A DNA stretch of 64,000 bases from JAXGYX01 sp040772065. Its GTDB lineage: Bacteria; Bacillota; Clostridia; Saccharofermentanales; Fastidiosipilaceae. Shown here in pieces: positions 9,347-17,603 of this stretch. Within the stretch, counting starts at the first letter, position 1; each line of letters opens with the position of its first letter. The stretch covers positions 1,426,001 to 1,490,000 of the forward strand of contig JAXGYX010000001.1 in the NCBI GenBank assembly GCA_040772065.1, read 5' to 3'. The translations under genes were made by a program, and so were the position numbers. The notes under the pieces are model-generated. The model saw only the letters and a list, made by a program, of their open reading frames with translations. It was not told the origin of the DNA and ran no database searches.

Positions 9347-10390
9347 CTAAAAAGGTTGTTCCGCAGCAATGATTTTTTGTTTGCGATGGTGAAGCCACAT
9401 GAGGATCCCACATATTACCCCCACAGGAATCATCAGGATGACCGCCACTCCATAAATCATCTGAGCGGTCTCGTTGTCCTGGATCAATTGACTGAAGGAG
9501 CCACCAAAAAAATTATATACCATATGCATGGCGATCGGTACCCAAATGGAGTTGGTCCAAATATAAGCCGCCCCCAACAACAAGCTTAGAGGAAACACAT
9601 AGGCCACCTGCACCGGATTTCCATGCACCAAGGCGAACGCGGTCCCACCAATAATAACAGCCAGCCAATCCGGAGCCACACGTCTAATCTCCTCGGTCAC
9701 AATCCCTCGAAAGAGCAGCTCTTCAGCCACCGGCACCAAAACCGCGATACAGAGTGTCAGCAGCCAGTAGTTGCTTTCCTCAGCTATATATGTAGTTGAT
9801 TGCATGTAGTTTTCTAAAGTCTGCTGCCAAAACCGATTGTTTTCAGCCAACATGGAGAAGGCGAAGACCAGCAGCCCTGAAACACCGAGCATCCCCAGCG
9901 CGCTACCCACCCCGAGTGGGATGGCCATCTTGCTGTTCGGACGTAAGAGCAGATAGAAGGGATCCTTACGTCTGCGAATCCATAGAAAAATCAGATAGAC
10001 CACAATTTGTACCGGAGCGCTATACAGCAAGGTCGGCAGCTGAATGGCGGCAACGATGGTTTGCACTGTTCCCGCGTCCATGGCCCAAGTGAAGGGATTG
10101 ACATTATGGGTCCGCATATACACGCCCATCGCGATGACTGCGGCAAAAATCTGCAAGGTGAAGTGAATGATGATAAATAAGCAAGGATAAAGAATCGTCC
10201 GCGCCGAAAAATGTTGTTTTCCATTCGGGTGCGAAGCGTTCGGCCCTTGTAGCGAGGATGGGTGTCCACGGTGTTCGGCGTCAAAAATCATATTTGGTGG
10301 AACATTCAGCGGTCCTGAGCTTCCGGATGAAACCTCGCGCACGGATTCAGGTCTTGTCCGGTTCGGTATCTCGTAATATCGCTCAGCCAT
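9347..10390 (-). CDS. CPBP-family intramembrane metalloprotease
   Basis: The protein has about seven hydrophobic segments and the three CPBP (CAAX protease and bacteriocin-processing) motifs: EELLFRG, FALVHGN and HMVYNFFG. The paired glutamates and two histidines bind the catalytic metal in this family. Roles range from prenyl-protein processing to bacteriocin self-immunity; no substrate can be inferred here. The start at 10390 (MAERYY) is chosen because GGGAGG precedes it by five bases. An upstream in-frame ATG at 10414 overlaps the preceding gene's stop in an ATGA but has no ribosome binding site. The N-terminal 70 residues are polar and proline/serine rich. Confidence 0.82.
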   Translation of the reverse strand: MAERYYEIPNRTRPESVREVSSGSSGPLNVPPNMIFDAEHRGHPSSLQGPNASHPNGKQHFSARTILYPCLFIIIHFTLQIFAAVIAMGVYMRTHNVNPFTWAMDAGTVQTIVAAIQLPTLLYSAPVQIVVYLIFLWIRRRKDPFYLLLRPNSKMAIPLGVGSALGMLGVSGLLVFAFSMLAENNRFWQQTLENYMQSTTYIAEESNYWLLTLCIAVLVPVAEELLFRGIVTEEIRRVAPDWLAVIIGGTAFALVHGNPVQVAYVFPLSLLLGAAYIWTNSIWVPIAMHMVYNFFGGSFSQLIQDNETAQMIYGVAVILMIPVGVICGILMWLHHRKQKIIAAEQPF

Positions 10391-10410
10391 GTCTTCCTCC
10401 CGTCCACGCT

Positions 10411-11352
10411 TCATTTTAACACGATCTTAACTTCATATTTGTCCACCATAAACGCCGGCCCATATGATTGTTTGGCTTTATGCAGACCTTCGATGCCCAT
10501 ATCCTCTTCGCGATTGACCCACAAAATATCCGGACATTCATTCTCCAAAGTCAGTTTGTTGATCGCCGCGTAGGCTCCACGATAATCAGTGTTCGCCTTT
10601 TCGATATGGACAATAACAGTATCCGCGCAGCCCTCCGAAAGCATCGAAAACGCGACAATGCGACCACCCACTCTGATGGTTCCCCCAAAGATCTCCAACT
10701 CATCAAAATAATGAAACAAAGTCTGGATTGGAACGTAATCACTTTCACGTAAATCATCGCGATTGGTTTCCTTTTCGTCCGCCCAGTCGTCGACCAGCGC
10801 CAGACAATCCGTTTCGTCCTCTTTACGCAATGAGCGGTATTCAAAATCGGGATAGGCTCGCATGAATTTATTCAAATGATTGCGTTTGCCGTTATAAAAC
10901 TTTCCTTTCAGTGTCACCAGATCGGCGCCATTATATACATAATCTGAAAAGGCAGGTTTCATAATCGTTTCGGTTTCATATTTTTTTAGAAAATTAAAAC
11001 ACTTTAGTTCGTGTTTTTCAATATATAAAAACCGCAGGTGGGGTTGCGACCCTGTGTCCTTGGCGAAGCGGTCGGCGCAAACCGACCACAAGCGATCCAG
11101 GATCCGTTCCAAATGGTCAGAACAAGTCAGGCCCAGCGGAATGGAGAAATGTAGGTCGGAAAATACGGATTTAGGACTGAACACGACAAACGTGTCGTCG
11201 ATGATCGCCTTTTCATAGTTAAAACCGGCCCACCACGCCATTCTGCTGACAAAGTTCAAATCAGAAATGCGTGTGCCCGTGCGGTGATAATAGGAGTCGT
11301 AGAGTGCTTTGTCTTCGATTCCCAGTGGTGAAAATACAATTTCGCTGTCCAA
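10411..11352 (-). CDS. DUF2156 / phosphatidylglycerol-lysyltransferase-C-like protein (GNAT fold)
   Basis: This 313-residue soluble protein resembles the DUF2156 family, related to the aminoacyl-transferase domain of MprF. Recognisable traits are the LKGKFYNGKRNHLNKF segment in the middle and a GNAT-like second half (GGRIVAFSMLSE, DYRGAYAAINK). No membrane part is present, unlike MprF, so lipid lysylation is not implied. The start is a TTG at 11352 placed six bases after AAGGAG. The 3' end overlaps the upstream ATG candidate of the CPBP gene, so the two are co-transcribed. Confidence 0.75.
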   Translation of the reverse strand: MDSEIVFSPLGIEDKALYDSYYHRTGTRISDLNFVSRMAWWAGFNYEKAIIDDTFVVFSPKSVFSDLHFSIPLGLTCSDHLERILDRLWSVCADRFAKDTGSQPHLRFLYIEKHELKCFNFLKKYETETIMKPAFSDYVYNGADLVTLKGKFYNGKRNHLNKFMRAYPDFEYRSLRKEDETDCLALVDDWADEKETNRDDLRESDYVPIQTLFHYFDELEIFGGTIRVGGRIVAFSMLSEGCADTVIVHIEKANTDYRGAYAAINKLTLENECPDILWVNREEDMGIEGLHKAKQSYGPAFMVDKYEVKIVLK

Positions 11353-11388
11353 ACAAGTCTCCTTCTGTGTCTCGCCGTCAATATTTTA

Positions 11389-11742
11389 TCAACGAAGATT
11401 ACTGATGTAACGGCTGAAAAAGACTTCAAACACGGTTTCAAGTTCTCGTTTGTTGCGAATGGATTGATAGTAACGTTCCCCGTGTTCACCCGTGTCAAAT
11501 CGCATCAAAATGAATTCCGGCTCCGACGCCCTACGCGAAGGCGGCTCATATGCGCTCATCGCGACATATTCTCGATCCGCCACACTGAATGAATCCACAA
11601 TCGAAACATAATATTCGTTGCCGTTATCGATATCTTCCAACACGGCAAGAACGTCGCTATCGGCCTCCGGCGAGAGTACTTTCTCCGCCGTTGGAACCGC
11701 AACAACGTTCTTGTTTTTCCGCGCTCTTCTAATCTTTTTCAT
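11389..11742 (-). CDS. DUF1292-domain protein
   Basis: The first 25 residues are basic, followed by a compact domain (about residues 28-75) with LEDIDNGNEYYVSIVDSF and EFILMRF, typical of DUF1292 (YrzB) proteins. Function is unknown; in Bacillota such genes often lie next to ruvX/ireB, as here. A second DUF1292 gene is immediately upstream (11795-12196), so the two may have arisen by duplication. No clear ribosome binding site precedes the ATG. Confidence 0.6.
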   Translation of the reverse strand: MKKIRRARKNKNVVAVPTAEKVLSPEADSDVLAVLEDIDNGNEYYVSIVDSFSVADREYVAMSAYEPPSRRASEPEFILMRFDTGEHGERYYQSIRNKRELETVFEVFFSRYISNLR

Positions 11743-11794
11743 CGTTTACAGTATCGTCGAAAACAAGTGATGAAAAGTGCTCAGCCAATTCGGC

Positions 11795-12196
11795 TCACTC
11801 CTCATCCTCATCTTCCTCTTCCCAGTCCAATTCCGCTTCTTCCGCGCACAGGCGATCATATTCGGCTGAAACTTTGTCAAATTCTTCCTCGTCCAGACTC
11901 ATGAACCCTTCTGTGCCATCTGGCATATCGGTGACTTTGACAAAAACAGCTTCCGGCTCCTCGTCAGTGGTGATCAACACACAGTAGACATCACCTTCGA
12001 AATCAAAATCGTCCGCGATGATAAACTCAAACTCCTCACCGGTGTTCTCGTCGACCATGGTAATCTTAGCGTCTTCAATATTATAATCATCAAAATCAAA
12101 CTCATCGGAATCGAGATCGGAGTCTATATCGTTATCAGTTTCGTAATCGTCGATGATCAGCTCATCATCAGAATTTGCGTGAAATGTGTTATTCAT
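11795..12196 (-). CDS. Acidic DUF1292-domain protein (YrzB-like)
   Basis: The 133-residue protein is extremely acidic, with aspartate/glutamate-rich ends flanking a DUF1292 core (ITMVDENTGEEFEFIIADDF and VYCVLITTDEEPEAVFVKV). It has a strong AGGAGG site seven bases before the ATG and an extended -10 promoter at 12264-12272. Function is unknown. The gene keeps the conserved position downstream of ireB and ruvX, but a terminator and its own promoter separate it from them. Confidence 0.72.
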   Translation of the reverse strand: MNNTFHANSDDELIIDDYETDNDIDSDLDSDEFDFDDYNIEDAKITMVDENTGEEFEFIIADDFDFEGDVYCVLITTDEEPEAVFVKVTDMPDGTEGFMSLDEEEFDKVSAEYDRLCAEEAELDWEEEDEDEE

Positions 12197-12263
12197 GTCG
12201 ATTTCCTCCTAACGGCGTGAGCGGTGCGACTTACTAATGAAATCAGCTTATACGTCATCAAAA

Positions 12264-12272
12264 ATTATATCA
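12264..12272 (-). promoter_or_regulatory. Extended -10 promoter for the DUF1292 gene
   Basis: On the minus strand the sequence reads TGATATAAT, a perfect TGn plus TATAAT extended -10 box, about 68 bp before the start codon at 12196. No good -35 hexamer is present, which extended -10 promoters tolerate. Confidence 0.6.
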
Positions 12273-12320
12273 TATTTTCTGTGATTGACTTACATACAAA
12301 AAAATATCGTTTAAAAGTAA

Positions 12321-12340
12321 AAAAGGGCTCTCGCCCTTTT
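12321..12340 (-). terminator. Rho-independent terminator after ruvX
   Basis: AAAAGGGC and GCCCTTTT form a perfect 8-bp stem with a 4-nt loop, followed on the minus strand by six T residues. It lies 15 bp after the ruvX stop. Confidence 0.85.
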
Positions 12341-12354
12341 AACATATCCGGGGT

Positions 12355-12807
12355 TTAATCCTCGCCTCGCATTCGCTTGTTGCGCAACATCTCCAGATAG
12401 TCCTTGACAATGACTTCCGCCGCGACCTGATCCACGACGTCTCTCCGCCTGTCTTTTTTCACCGTGCTGTCACGTAAGATCCGATTCGCGATCACAGAGG
12501 TGAATCGCTCATCCTGCAACACGACCGGCACATCCAGGTTTTCCTCAAGTCGCCGCGCCAACGCTCGGGCATTGAGCTCCGACTCACCCTCTCGATTGTC
12601 CGTGCGTCGCGGAAGTCCGACCACCACTGTGCCGATCTCATATTCCGTCACCAGTTCCAGAATGCGTCTGAAAGCGGCGTCGGGGTCCGATGGTCTGACT
12701 CGAATGGTCTCCACGCCGCTCGCCGTAATTCCAAGAGGATCACTGACGGCGACACCGATGCGCACCGTTCCATGATCAATCCCCAAACAGCGCGCGCCTT
12801 CAATCAT
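12355..12807 (-). CDS. ruvX: RuvX/YqgF-family Holliday-junction resolvase-like nuclease
   Basis: The 150-residue protein has the RNase H-like fold signature of YqgF: CLGIDHGTVRIGVAVSDPLG at the N-terminus with the first metal-binding aspartate, VVGLPRRTDNREG in the middle, and DERFTSVIANRIL and RRDVVDQVAAEVIVKDYLE towards the end. The family takes part in pre-16S rRNA 5' processing and may resolve recombination intermediates. The start overlaps the ireB stop by 8 bp, showing a shared transcript. Confidence 0.92.
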   Translation of the reverse strand: MIEGARCLGIDHGTVRIGVAVSDPLGITASGVETIRVRPSDPDAAFRRILELVTEYEIGTVVVGLPRRTDNREGESELNARALARRLEENLDVPVVLQDERFTSVIANRILRDSTVKKDRRRDVVDQVAAEVIVKDYLEMLRNKRMRGED

Positions 12808-13060
12808 CCTTCAACCTATTGATGTAAGATTCAAGGATCACTTCCAGTAGCTCGTCTCTCTCCATGCGACGAATCGTCGCTCTGGCGCCTTTGTGGTTTG
12901 TCACATAAGTGGGATCACCGGAAAGAAAATAGCCAACCAGTTGTCCGATTGGGTCGTAGCCCATTTCACGCAACGAAACAAGGACTTCCCGCAGGATCGC
13001 TTCGGCCTCTTCAGTCTTGTTAATATTCATTTCAAATCTGGTCGTCCCTTTATCCTGCAC
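12800..13060 (-). CDS. ireB: IreB-family regulatory phosphoprotein
   Basis: The protein contains the conserved IreB block (LREMGYDPIGQLVGYFLSGDPTYV, abridged here to its core GQLVGYFLSGDPTYV). In Enterococcus, IreB is a small substrate of the PASTA-domain Ser/Thr kinase IreK and affects cephalosporin resistance. The start is taken as the GTG at 13060, eight bases after GAGGAGG. A longer frame from 13093 would begin at or before the likely transcription start. Gene order ireB-ruvX is strongly conserved in Bacillota. Confidence 0.9.
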   Translation of the reverse strand: MQDKGTTRFEMNINKTEEAEAILREVLVSLREMGYDPIGQLVGYFLSGDPTYVTNHKGARATIRRMERDELLEVILESYINRLKDD

Positions 13061-13093
13061 GCGTATTTCCTCCTCATTTTCAGGTATGAACAT

Positions 13094-13102
13094 ATTCTAC
13101 CA
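13094..13102 (-). promoter_or_regulatory. Extended -10 promoter for ireB-ruvX
   Basis: Minus strand TGGTAGAAT matches TGn plus a TATAAT-like hexamer (one mismatch). It lies 34 bp upstream of the GTG start at 13060. Confidence 0.5.
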
Positions 13103-13154
13103 CATTTTAAAAGCAACTCAGCAAAATTCTCTAATCCGATCACCCGACTCCGGA

Positions 13155-14528
13155 CTATGAGTCTTGAATAATGAGCGTTTCCGGCAAAGGCACTGCGATC
13201 GCCTGATCGCCCTGCGATTCAATGACACGGACCCGAACCAAATTTCCGGGTGCGACGGACGGGCGACCACCCTCGAGATCGCTAACCAGAATCGGTATGT
13301 ATCCGGCCGAATAACCAACAAGATACCCGGTCTGATTTTTTTGTTCCAACAAAACATCTTGGATCGTGCCAACAAGGGAGCGCGAAATCCGAGTCCGAAG
13401 ATCGCCGGCGAGAGCTAGGAACTCTCTACTTCGCTCCTCCGCAACTGCGCCCGACACGCGGTTTGGCAGCCGGGCCGCCACGGTGCCCTCTCTTACAGAA
13501 TAGCGAAACACATGAATGTTGTTGAAACCGATTGAGCGACAAAACTCAAGGCTCTCCAAATGGTCGTCCGCGGATTCACCCGGAAAACCGACAATCACAT
13601 CGGTTGTGAGCGAGATCTGCGGAGAGAAGGCACGCAGGTCCCCGACCGCTTTGCGATAGCGGGTGGGATCATAGTTTCGGTTCATACGTTCAAGTGTCTT
13701 GCGCGCTCCACTTTGCAAAGAAAGATGGAGATGGGGGCAAAGCTTGGCGTTTTGCGCAAAACGGCGCGCGAATTCACGTGTGACTGAGTTGGGCTCGATC
13801 GAGCCCAGCCTGATGCGCCGGATGCCATCGATCTTGGACAGCCGGTCGGCAAGATCCAACAAGCGCGGACCGTTCCACTGCCATTCTTTACCATATGAAC
13901 AGACATGTATGCCGGTCAACACAATCTCCACAAATCCGTGCGCCGCAAGTGACTCCACCTCGGCGACAACCTGATCGGGCAAGCGACTACGAACCCGTCC
14001 GCGCACGTACGGGATCGCGCAATAGCTGCAAAAATTGTCACAACCATCCTGAATCTTGACGGTCGCCCGGGTCTCGTTTTGCGCGGTGACCTCCCCCATG
14101 TTTTCAAATAAATCATTTGGCGATAGAGGAGTGAACCGGTCCGAGTCCGGACTCTCGCTTGAATTCAGGCTCAGACGTTCACATACAATCTTGGCGACCT
14201 TACTTTTTCCCTTGTTGCCTATCATGATGTCCGCATCAAGCATTTCGCGTTCCATTTCAACGTCGCAACCGACAGCCACTACCAGCGCCTGTGGATTGAG
14301 CCGACGGGCGCGCCTTGTCATCTGACGTGATTTACGTGCGGCCTCCGCGGTAACCGTGCAGGTGTTGACCACATATACATCCGCCCACTCCTCAAATGGC
14401 ACGATGGAAAATCCACGATCCGTCAGCTGTTGACGGATCGCCTCAGTTTCGTAATGATTGACCTTACACCCCAAGTTTAAGGTGGCCGCACGCGGTTTTT
14501 GTCCGTTCATTTTGCTATTACCAGCCAT
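13155..14528 (-). CDS. mtaB: tRNA threonylcarbamoyladenosine methylthiotransferase MtaB
   Basis: MtaB converts t6A37 to ms2t6A37 in ANN-decoding tRNAs. The 457-residue protein shows the order of the family: N-terminal MTTase domain with GCKVNHYETEAI and VVNTCTVTAEAARKSRQ (Fe-S cysteines), a further cysteine in VVAVGCDVE, the radical-SAM motif CDNFCSYCAIPYVRGR (CxxxCxxC) and a C-terminal TRAM-like region. The KVNxxE and TCTVT variants favour MtaB over MiaB or RimO. The gene is divergent from the HPr-like gene. Confidence 0.93.
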   Translation of the reverse strand: MAGNSKMNGQKPRAATLNLGCKVNHYETEAIRQQLTDRGFSIVPFEEWADVYVVNTCTVTAEAARKSRQMTRRARRLNPQALVVAVGCDVEMEREMLDADIMIGNKGKSKVAKIVCERLSLNSSESPDSDRFTPLSPNDLFENMGEVTAQNETRATVKIQDGCDNFCSYCAIPYVRGRVRSRLPDQVVAEVESLAAHGFVEIVLTGIHVCSYGKEWQWNGPRLLDLADRLSKIDGIRRIRLGSIEPNSVTREFARRFAQNAKLCPHLHLSLQSGARKTLERMNRNYDPTRYRKAVGDLRAFSPQISLTTDVIVGFPGESADDHLESLEFCRSIGFNNIHVFRYSVREGTVAARLPNRVSGAVAEERSREFLALAGDLRTRISRSLVGTIQDVLLEQKNQTGYLVGYSAGYIPILVSDLEGGRPSVAPGNLVRVRVIESQGDQAIAVPLPETLIIQDS

Positions 14529-14586
14529 TCTAATTCAGATTCTCCGGCGAACGCCGGCGCGCAGTTCAGTTGTCTGCGAAATATAC

Positions 14587-14595
14587 TGATATAAT
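14587..14595 (+). promoter_or_regulatory. Extended -10 promoter for the HPr-like gene
   Basis: TGATATAAT is a perfect extended -10 box 72 bp before the ATG at 14667. A TTGTCT lies upstream but at poor spacing (14 bp). An AAAGGAGT ribosome binding site precedes the gene. Confidence 0.6.
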
Positions 14596-14666
14596 AAGCG
14601 ACAGATATGAAGCCGTCGATCAGCGACGTTACACCTTGATGATCGGTTTGAATTAAAGGAGTCAAA

Positions 14667-14900
14667 ATGCAAGAATTAAAAGTTTTATTGAGTACCATCG
14701 CAGATGTCAAGGATTTCGTGCAGATCGTCAACCAGTATTCTTATCATGTGGATCTCATCTCAGATCGGTATATTGTGGACGGAAAATCCATTATGGGCAT
14801 ATTCAGTTTGGATCTCACCCGGCCACTCCTGGCGCGAATCAATTGTGAATCCGACTGCGAACTGATCTCAGAATTGCAGCGGTTTCTGCACAAAGATTAA
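14667..14900 (+). CDS. HPr-like protein lacking the phospho-accepting histidine
   Basis: The 77-residue protein aligns with HPr/Crh phosphocarriers over its whole length. The regulatory-serine region (GKSIMGIFSLDL) is clear, matching Ser46 of Bacillus HPr. The active-site loop that normally reads GxHARPA is replaced by STIADVKDFV, without histidine. Like Crh it could be a target of HPr kinase but not a sugar-transport phosphocarrier; this is inference. Its TAA shares the TTAA palindrome with the stop codon of the convergent rnr gene. Confidence 0.7.
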   Translation: MQELKVLLSTIADVKDFVQIVNQYSYHVDLISDRYIVDGKSIMGIFSLDLTRPLLARINCESDCELISELQRFLHKD

Positions 14901-16924
14901 CGTCTGTCGCCGCGCCGTTTGGGCGCGCTGTTTTTTCCGGGTTGACGTTGTTTCCCCCTTTTTCCACCTGAGGATTTCGACCGGGAGTTACCTGTTCGAC
15001 CGCTTGATTTTCGTGGTTTCGCTTTTTTTGTGCGGCGCTCACCTTTGGTTCCGCAGTGTCCATCGCTTCTTTGCTTCTTGCCTTGTGGCATGAAGTCTTG
15101 AGATCCGGGACGAACAGGGACGGTCCGCAGACGTTCTTCTCTTCTCCGTTCGGCCGCCTCACGGATTCGCGCAAGTTCTTCCTGATCAATCTTTCGTTCC
15201 TCGACCGTTCCCAAATTCTCATTCGGTAGTTCAAAATCAACCTGTCGATTGATGATATCAGCTCGCGCAACAACAACCGTCACTTGATCGCCAATGCGGA
15301 AAACGCGACGGCTCGCCTCACCTTGAACCAGCATTTGTTCCTCACTGAAAACATAGTAGTCATTTAACGTGCGAAACGGAATCATGCCCTCCGCCGTGTT
15401 TTCGAGTCGAACAAACATGCCGGCCGATGTCATACCGGAAATCCTGCCTAAAAATCGCTCACCCAGATGCAAGCTCATATATTCGGCTACTTTTTGATCA
15501 ACGCTGTCACGTTCCGCCATCATGGCCGAACGTTCAGTCAGCGAACTGTGTTCCGCTACCTCCGGCGCGCGGATCTTCCATGTTTTAACACGTGGGTTGC
15601 CACGCAAATAACCTTTGATCACTCGGTGAATGAAAAGATCGGGATATCGGCGAATCGGTGAGGTGAAATGGCAATAGTATTTTAGCCCCAAACCAAAATG
15701 ACCCAGACAGTTCTGATCATAACGCGCCTTCGCCAGCGATCTCAACAACAACTGAGACAGCGTTTCGTTGTATTCATGACTTTTGATTTCTTGCAAGGCT
15801 GCCGACAAGCTTCGTGAAGTCACCTCGCGGGGTTTGCGCAACGTCATTCCCACGCGCTTGGCCACACTGTAAAATCGCTCCACCCCTTCCGGATCCGGAT
15901 CTTCATGCACACGATAGATAAAAGGAGCCTGCTTCATCTCAAATTCCCGCGCCACAAAAATGTTGGCCGTGATCATGAACTCCTCAATCAGCTCGTTGGC
16001 CTCGGTTATGGGAACCGCGTGGATGTCGATGGGACGCCCTTCGTCATCCAGCTCAATTTTAGTTTCAGGAAAATTGAAATCGAGGGACCCACGCACCAAG
16101 CGAGCAGCCCGCAATTTGCGCGACAGATCATGCATAAGCATCAAGTCGTCAAACAGCGATTCATAACCCGGGACAGGTTTACCGTCTTGAATCATCGTCC
16201 AGACGTCGTCATAGTTCCCCCGCACATCCGAACGAATCACACTTTCAAATATTTCACCGGATCGCATCGTTCCCGTCGCGTCAAAAACCATAGCGGCGGT
16301 CAAGGTTAACCGATCTTGACGCGGATTCAGGCTGCAAATCCCGTTGGATAGCTGAGGCGGCTGCATCGGCAGCACCCGGTCCACCAGATAGACCGATGTG
16401 CCTCGCCGAAGCGCTTCCCGATCAACTGCGCTTCCCTCTTTCACGTAGTGGGTGACATCGGCGATATGAACATATAGTTTCAATAATTGCTTCGGTAGCC
16501 GCTCGATGGAAATGGCGTCATCCAGATCTTTGGCGTCCAACCCATCGATTGTCAGCGTGCGCAGTGTGCGCAAGTCTTTCCGGCCCAGTCGGATCTCGGA
16601 TTGAATCAGTTCTTCGCTCAGCTCGTCCGGAAATTTATCCGCTTCGGTCAGCACAGCGTCGGGAAATCGCTCACGCAATCCATAAGCGCGAATGATCCCT
16701 TGAATCGCGACATCAGGTTGGGAGGGATCGCCCAAAACTTCCACGACGCGCCCTTTTGTGATTTGATTGGCAACCACCGGACCTGCCTCACAAACCACCT
16801 TCATTCCGAATGGTGCGCCGCCAAGATCCGTTTCAGGCACCCAGATTTCGCCGACGCCGGCATCTCCGGTGTCAACAACCCCGCCTCGTTCAAACGGTCT
16901 CAAAATTCCCACATATTCCGGCAT
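14897..16924 (-). CDS. rnr: Ribonuclease R (RNB-family 3'-5' exoribonuclease)
   Basis: A cold-shock-like N-terminal region is followed by the RNB catalytic domain, visible as TIDGLDAKDLDDAISIERL (the aspartates bind magnesium), YVHIADVTHYVKEGSA and HFTSPIRRYPDLFIHRVI. An S1 domain comes next (ERFLGRISGMTSAGMFVRLE). The last 70 residues are very basic and low in complexity, a common RNase R tail. The start at 16924 is preferred because GGAGG ends five bases before it; an ATG at 16936 would place the ribosome binding site inside the gene. The protein lacks the longest N-terminal domain of enterobacterial RNase R. Confidence 0.9.
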   Translation of the reverse strand: MPEYVGILRPFERGGVVDTGDAGVGEIWVPETDLGGAPFGMKVVCEAGPVVANQITKGRVVEVLGDPSQPDVAIQGIIRAYGLRERFPDAVLTEADKFPDELSEELIQSEIRLGRKDLRTLRTLTIDGLDAKDLDDAISIERLPKQLLKLYVHIADVTHYVKEGSAVDREALRRGTSVYLVDRVLPMQPPQLSNGICSLNPRQDRLTLTAAMVFDATGTMRSGEIFESVIRSDVRGNYDDVWTMIQDGKPVPGYESLFDDLMLMHDLSRKLRAARLVRGSLDFNFPETKIELDDEGRPIDIHAVPITEANELIEEFMITANIFVAREFEMKQAPFIYRVHEDPDPEGVERFYSVAKRVGMTLRKPREVTSRSLSAALQEIKSHEYNETLSQLLLRSLAKARYDQNCLGHFGLGLKYYCHFTSPIRRYPDLFIHRVIKGYLRGNPRVKTWKIRAPEVAEHSSLTERSAMMAERDSVDQKVAEYMSLHLGERFLGRISGMTSAGMFVRLENTAEGMIPFRTLNDYYVFSEEQMLVQGEASRRVFRIGDQVTVVVARADIINRQVDFELPNENLGTVEERKIDQEELARIREAAERRREERLRTVPVRPGSQDFMPQGKKQRSDGHCGTKGERRTKKAKPRKSSGRTGNSRSKSSGGKRGKQRQPGKNSAPKRRGDRR

Positions 16925-17070
16925 GCCACCCTCCATGCTGATCGAGAAAGCGGACGATATCTAAAATCGCCACCCGTTCAGCTCTATTGTACCGGTCGCA
17001 AAAACCGGATTATCAAAACCATAATGCAATATTTGACTTGTTCCGGACAAGTTGGGAACATCTCAATCAA

Positions 17071-17466
17071 TCACCCTTCAATGATTTTCACATAAAACCG
17101 GCGACTTCTGGGGCCGTCAAACTCGCAGAAATAAACCCTCTGCCAGGTGCCGAGCGCCAATTTTCCATCTTCTATGATCAACAACTCACTTGCTCCGACA
17201 CAACTGGACTTTAAATGAGCGGCGGAGTTGCCTTCGATGTGTCGATAGGCTTTTTTGTCCGGGAATGAATCGTTCAAGCCGTACAGCATATCTGTGCAAA
17301 CATCCGGATCCGCATTTTCGTTGATTGTGATCGCGGCGGTCGTGTGTGGGCAGTAAACCATGCAGATGCCGTTTTTGACACCACTCTCTTTAATCGCTTC
17401 GCGCACCTCAGGTGTGATTTTGTACATACCTTCTTTGTCGGTACTAAGACTATATCGATAAAACAT
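17071..17466 (-). CDS. YjbQ/UPF0047 family protein (secondary thiamine-phosphate synthase type)
   Basis: The 131-residue protein carries the family signature: CMVYCPHTTAAITINENADP, then HIEGNSAAHLKSS and the GTWQRVYFCEFDGPRSRR region with conserved His and Glu residues. Homologues have weak thiamine-phosphate synthase activity in vitro, with an uncertain physiological role. The start at 17466 follows GGGAGG by about six bases. Confidence 0.88.
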   Translation of the reverse strand: MFYRYSLSTDKEGMYKITPEVREAIKESGVKNGICMVYCPHTTAAITINENADPDVCTDMLYGLNDSFPDKKAYRHIEGNSAAHLKSSCVGASELLIIEDGKLALGTWQRVYFCEFDGPRSRRFYVKIIEG

Positions 17467-17603
17467 ATGAAACCTCCCGGACTGTTTCTTGACGAATTCA
17501 GCAAATCGCTGCACCCATTATAACTGAAGAGACAACGTTGGAGCTCATCCGGGGTTAAAGCGTCGAACACGAATCAGCGTTTTGGCACCGGCGCCATCTA
17601 AAT

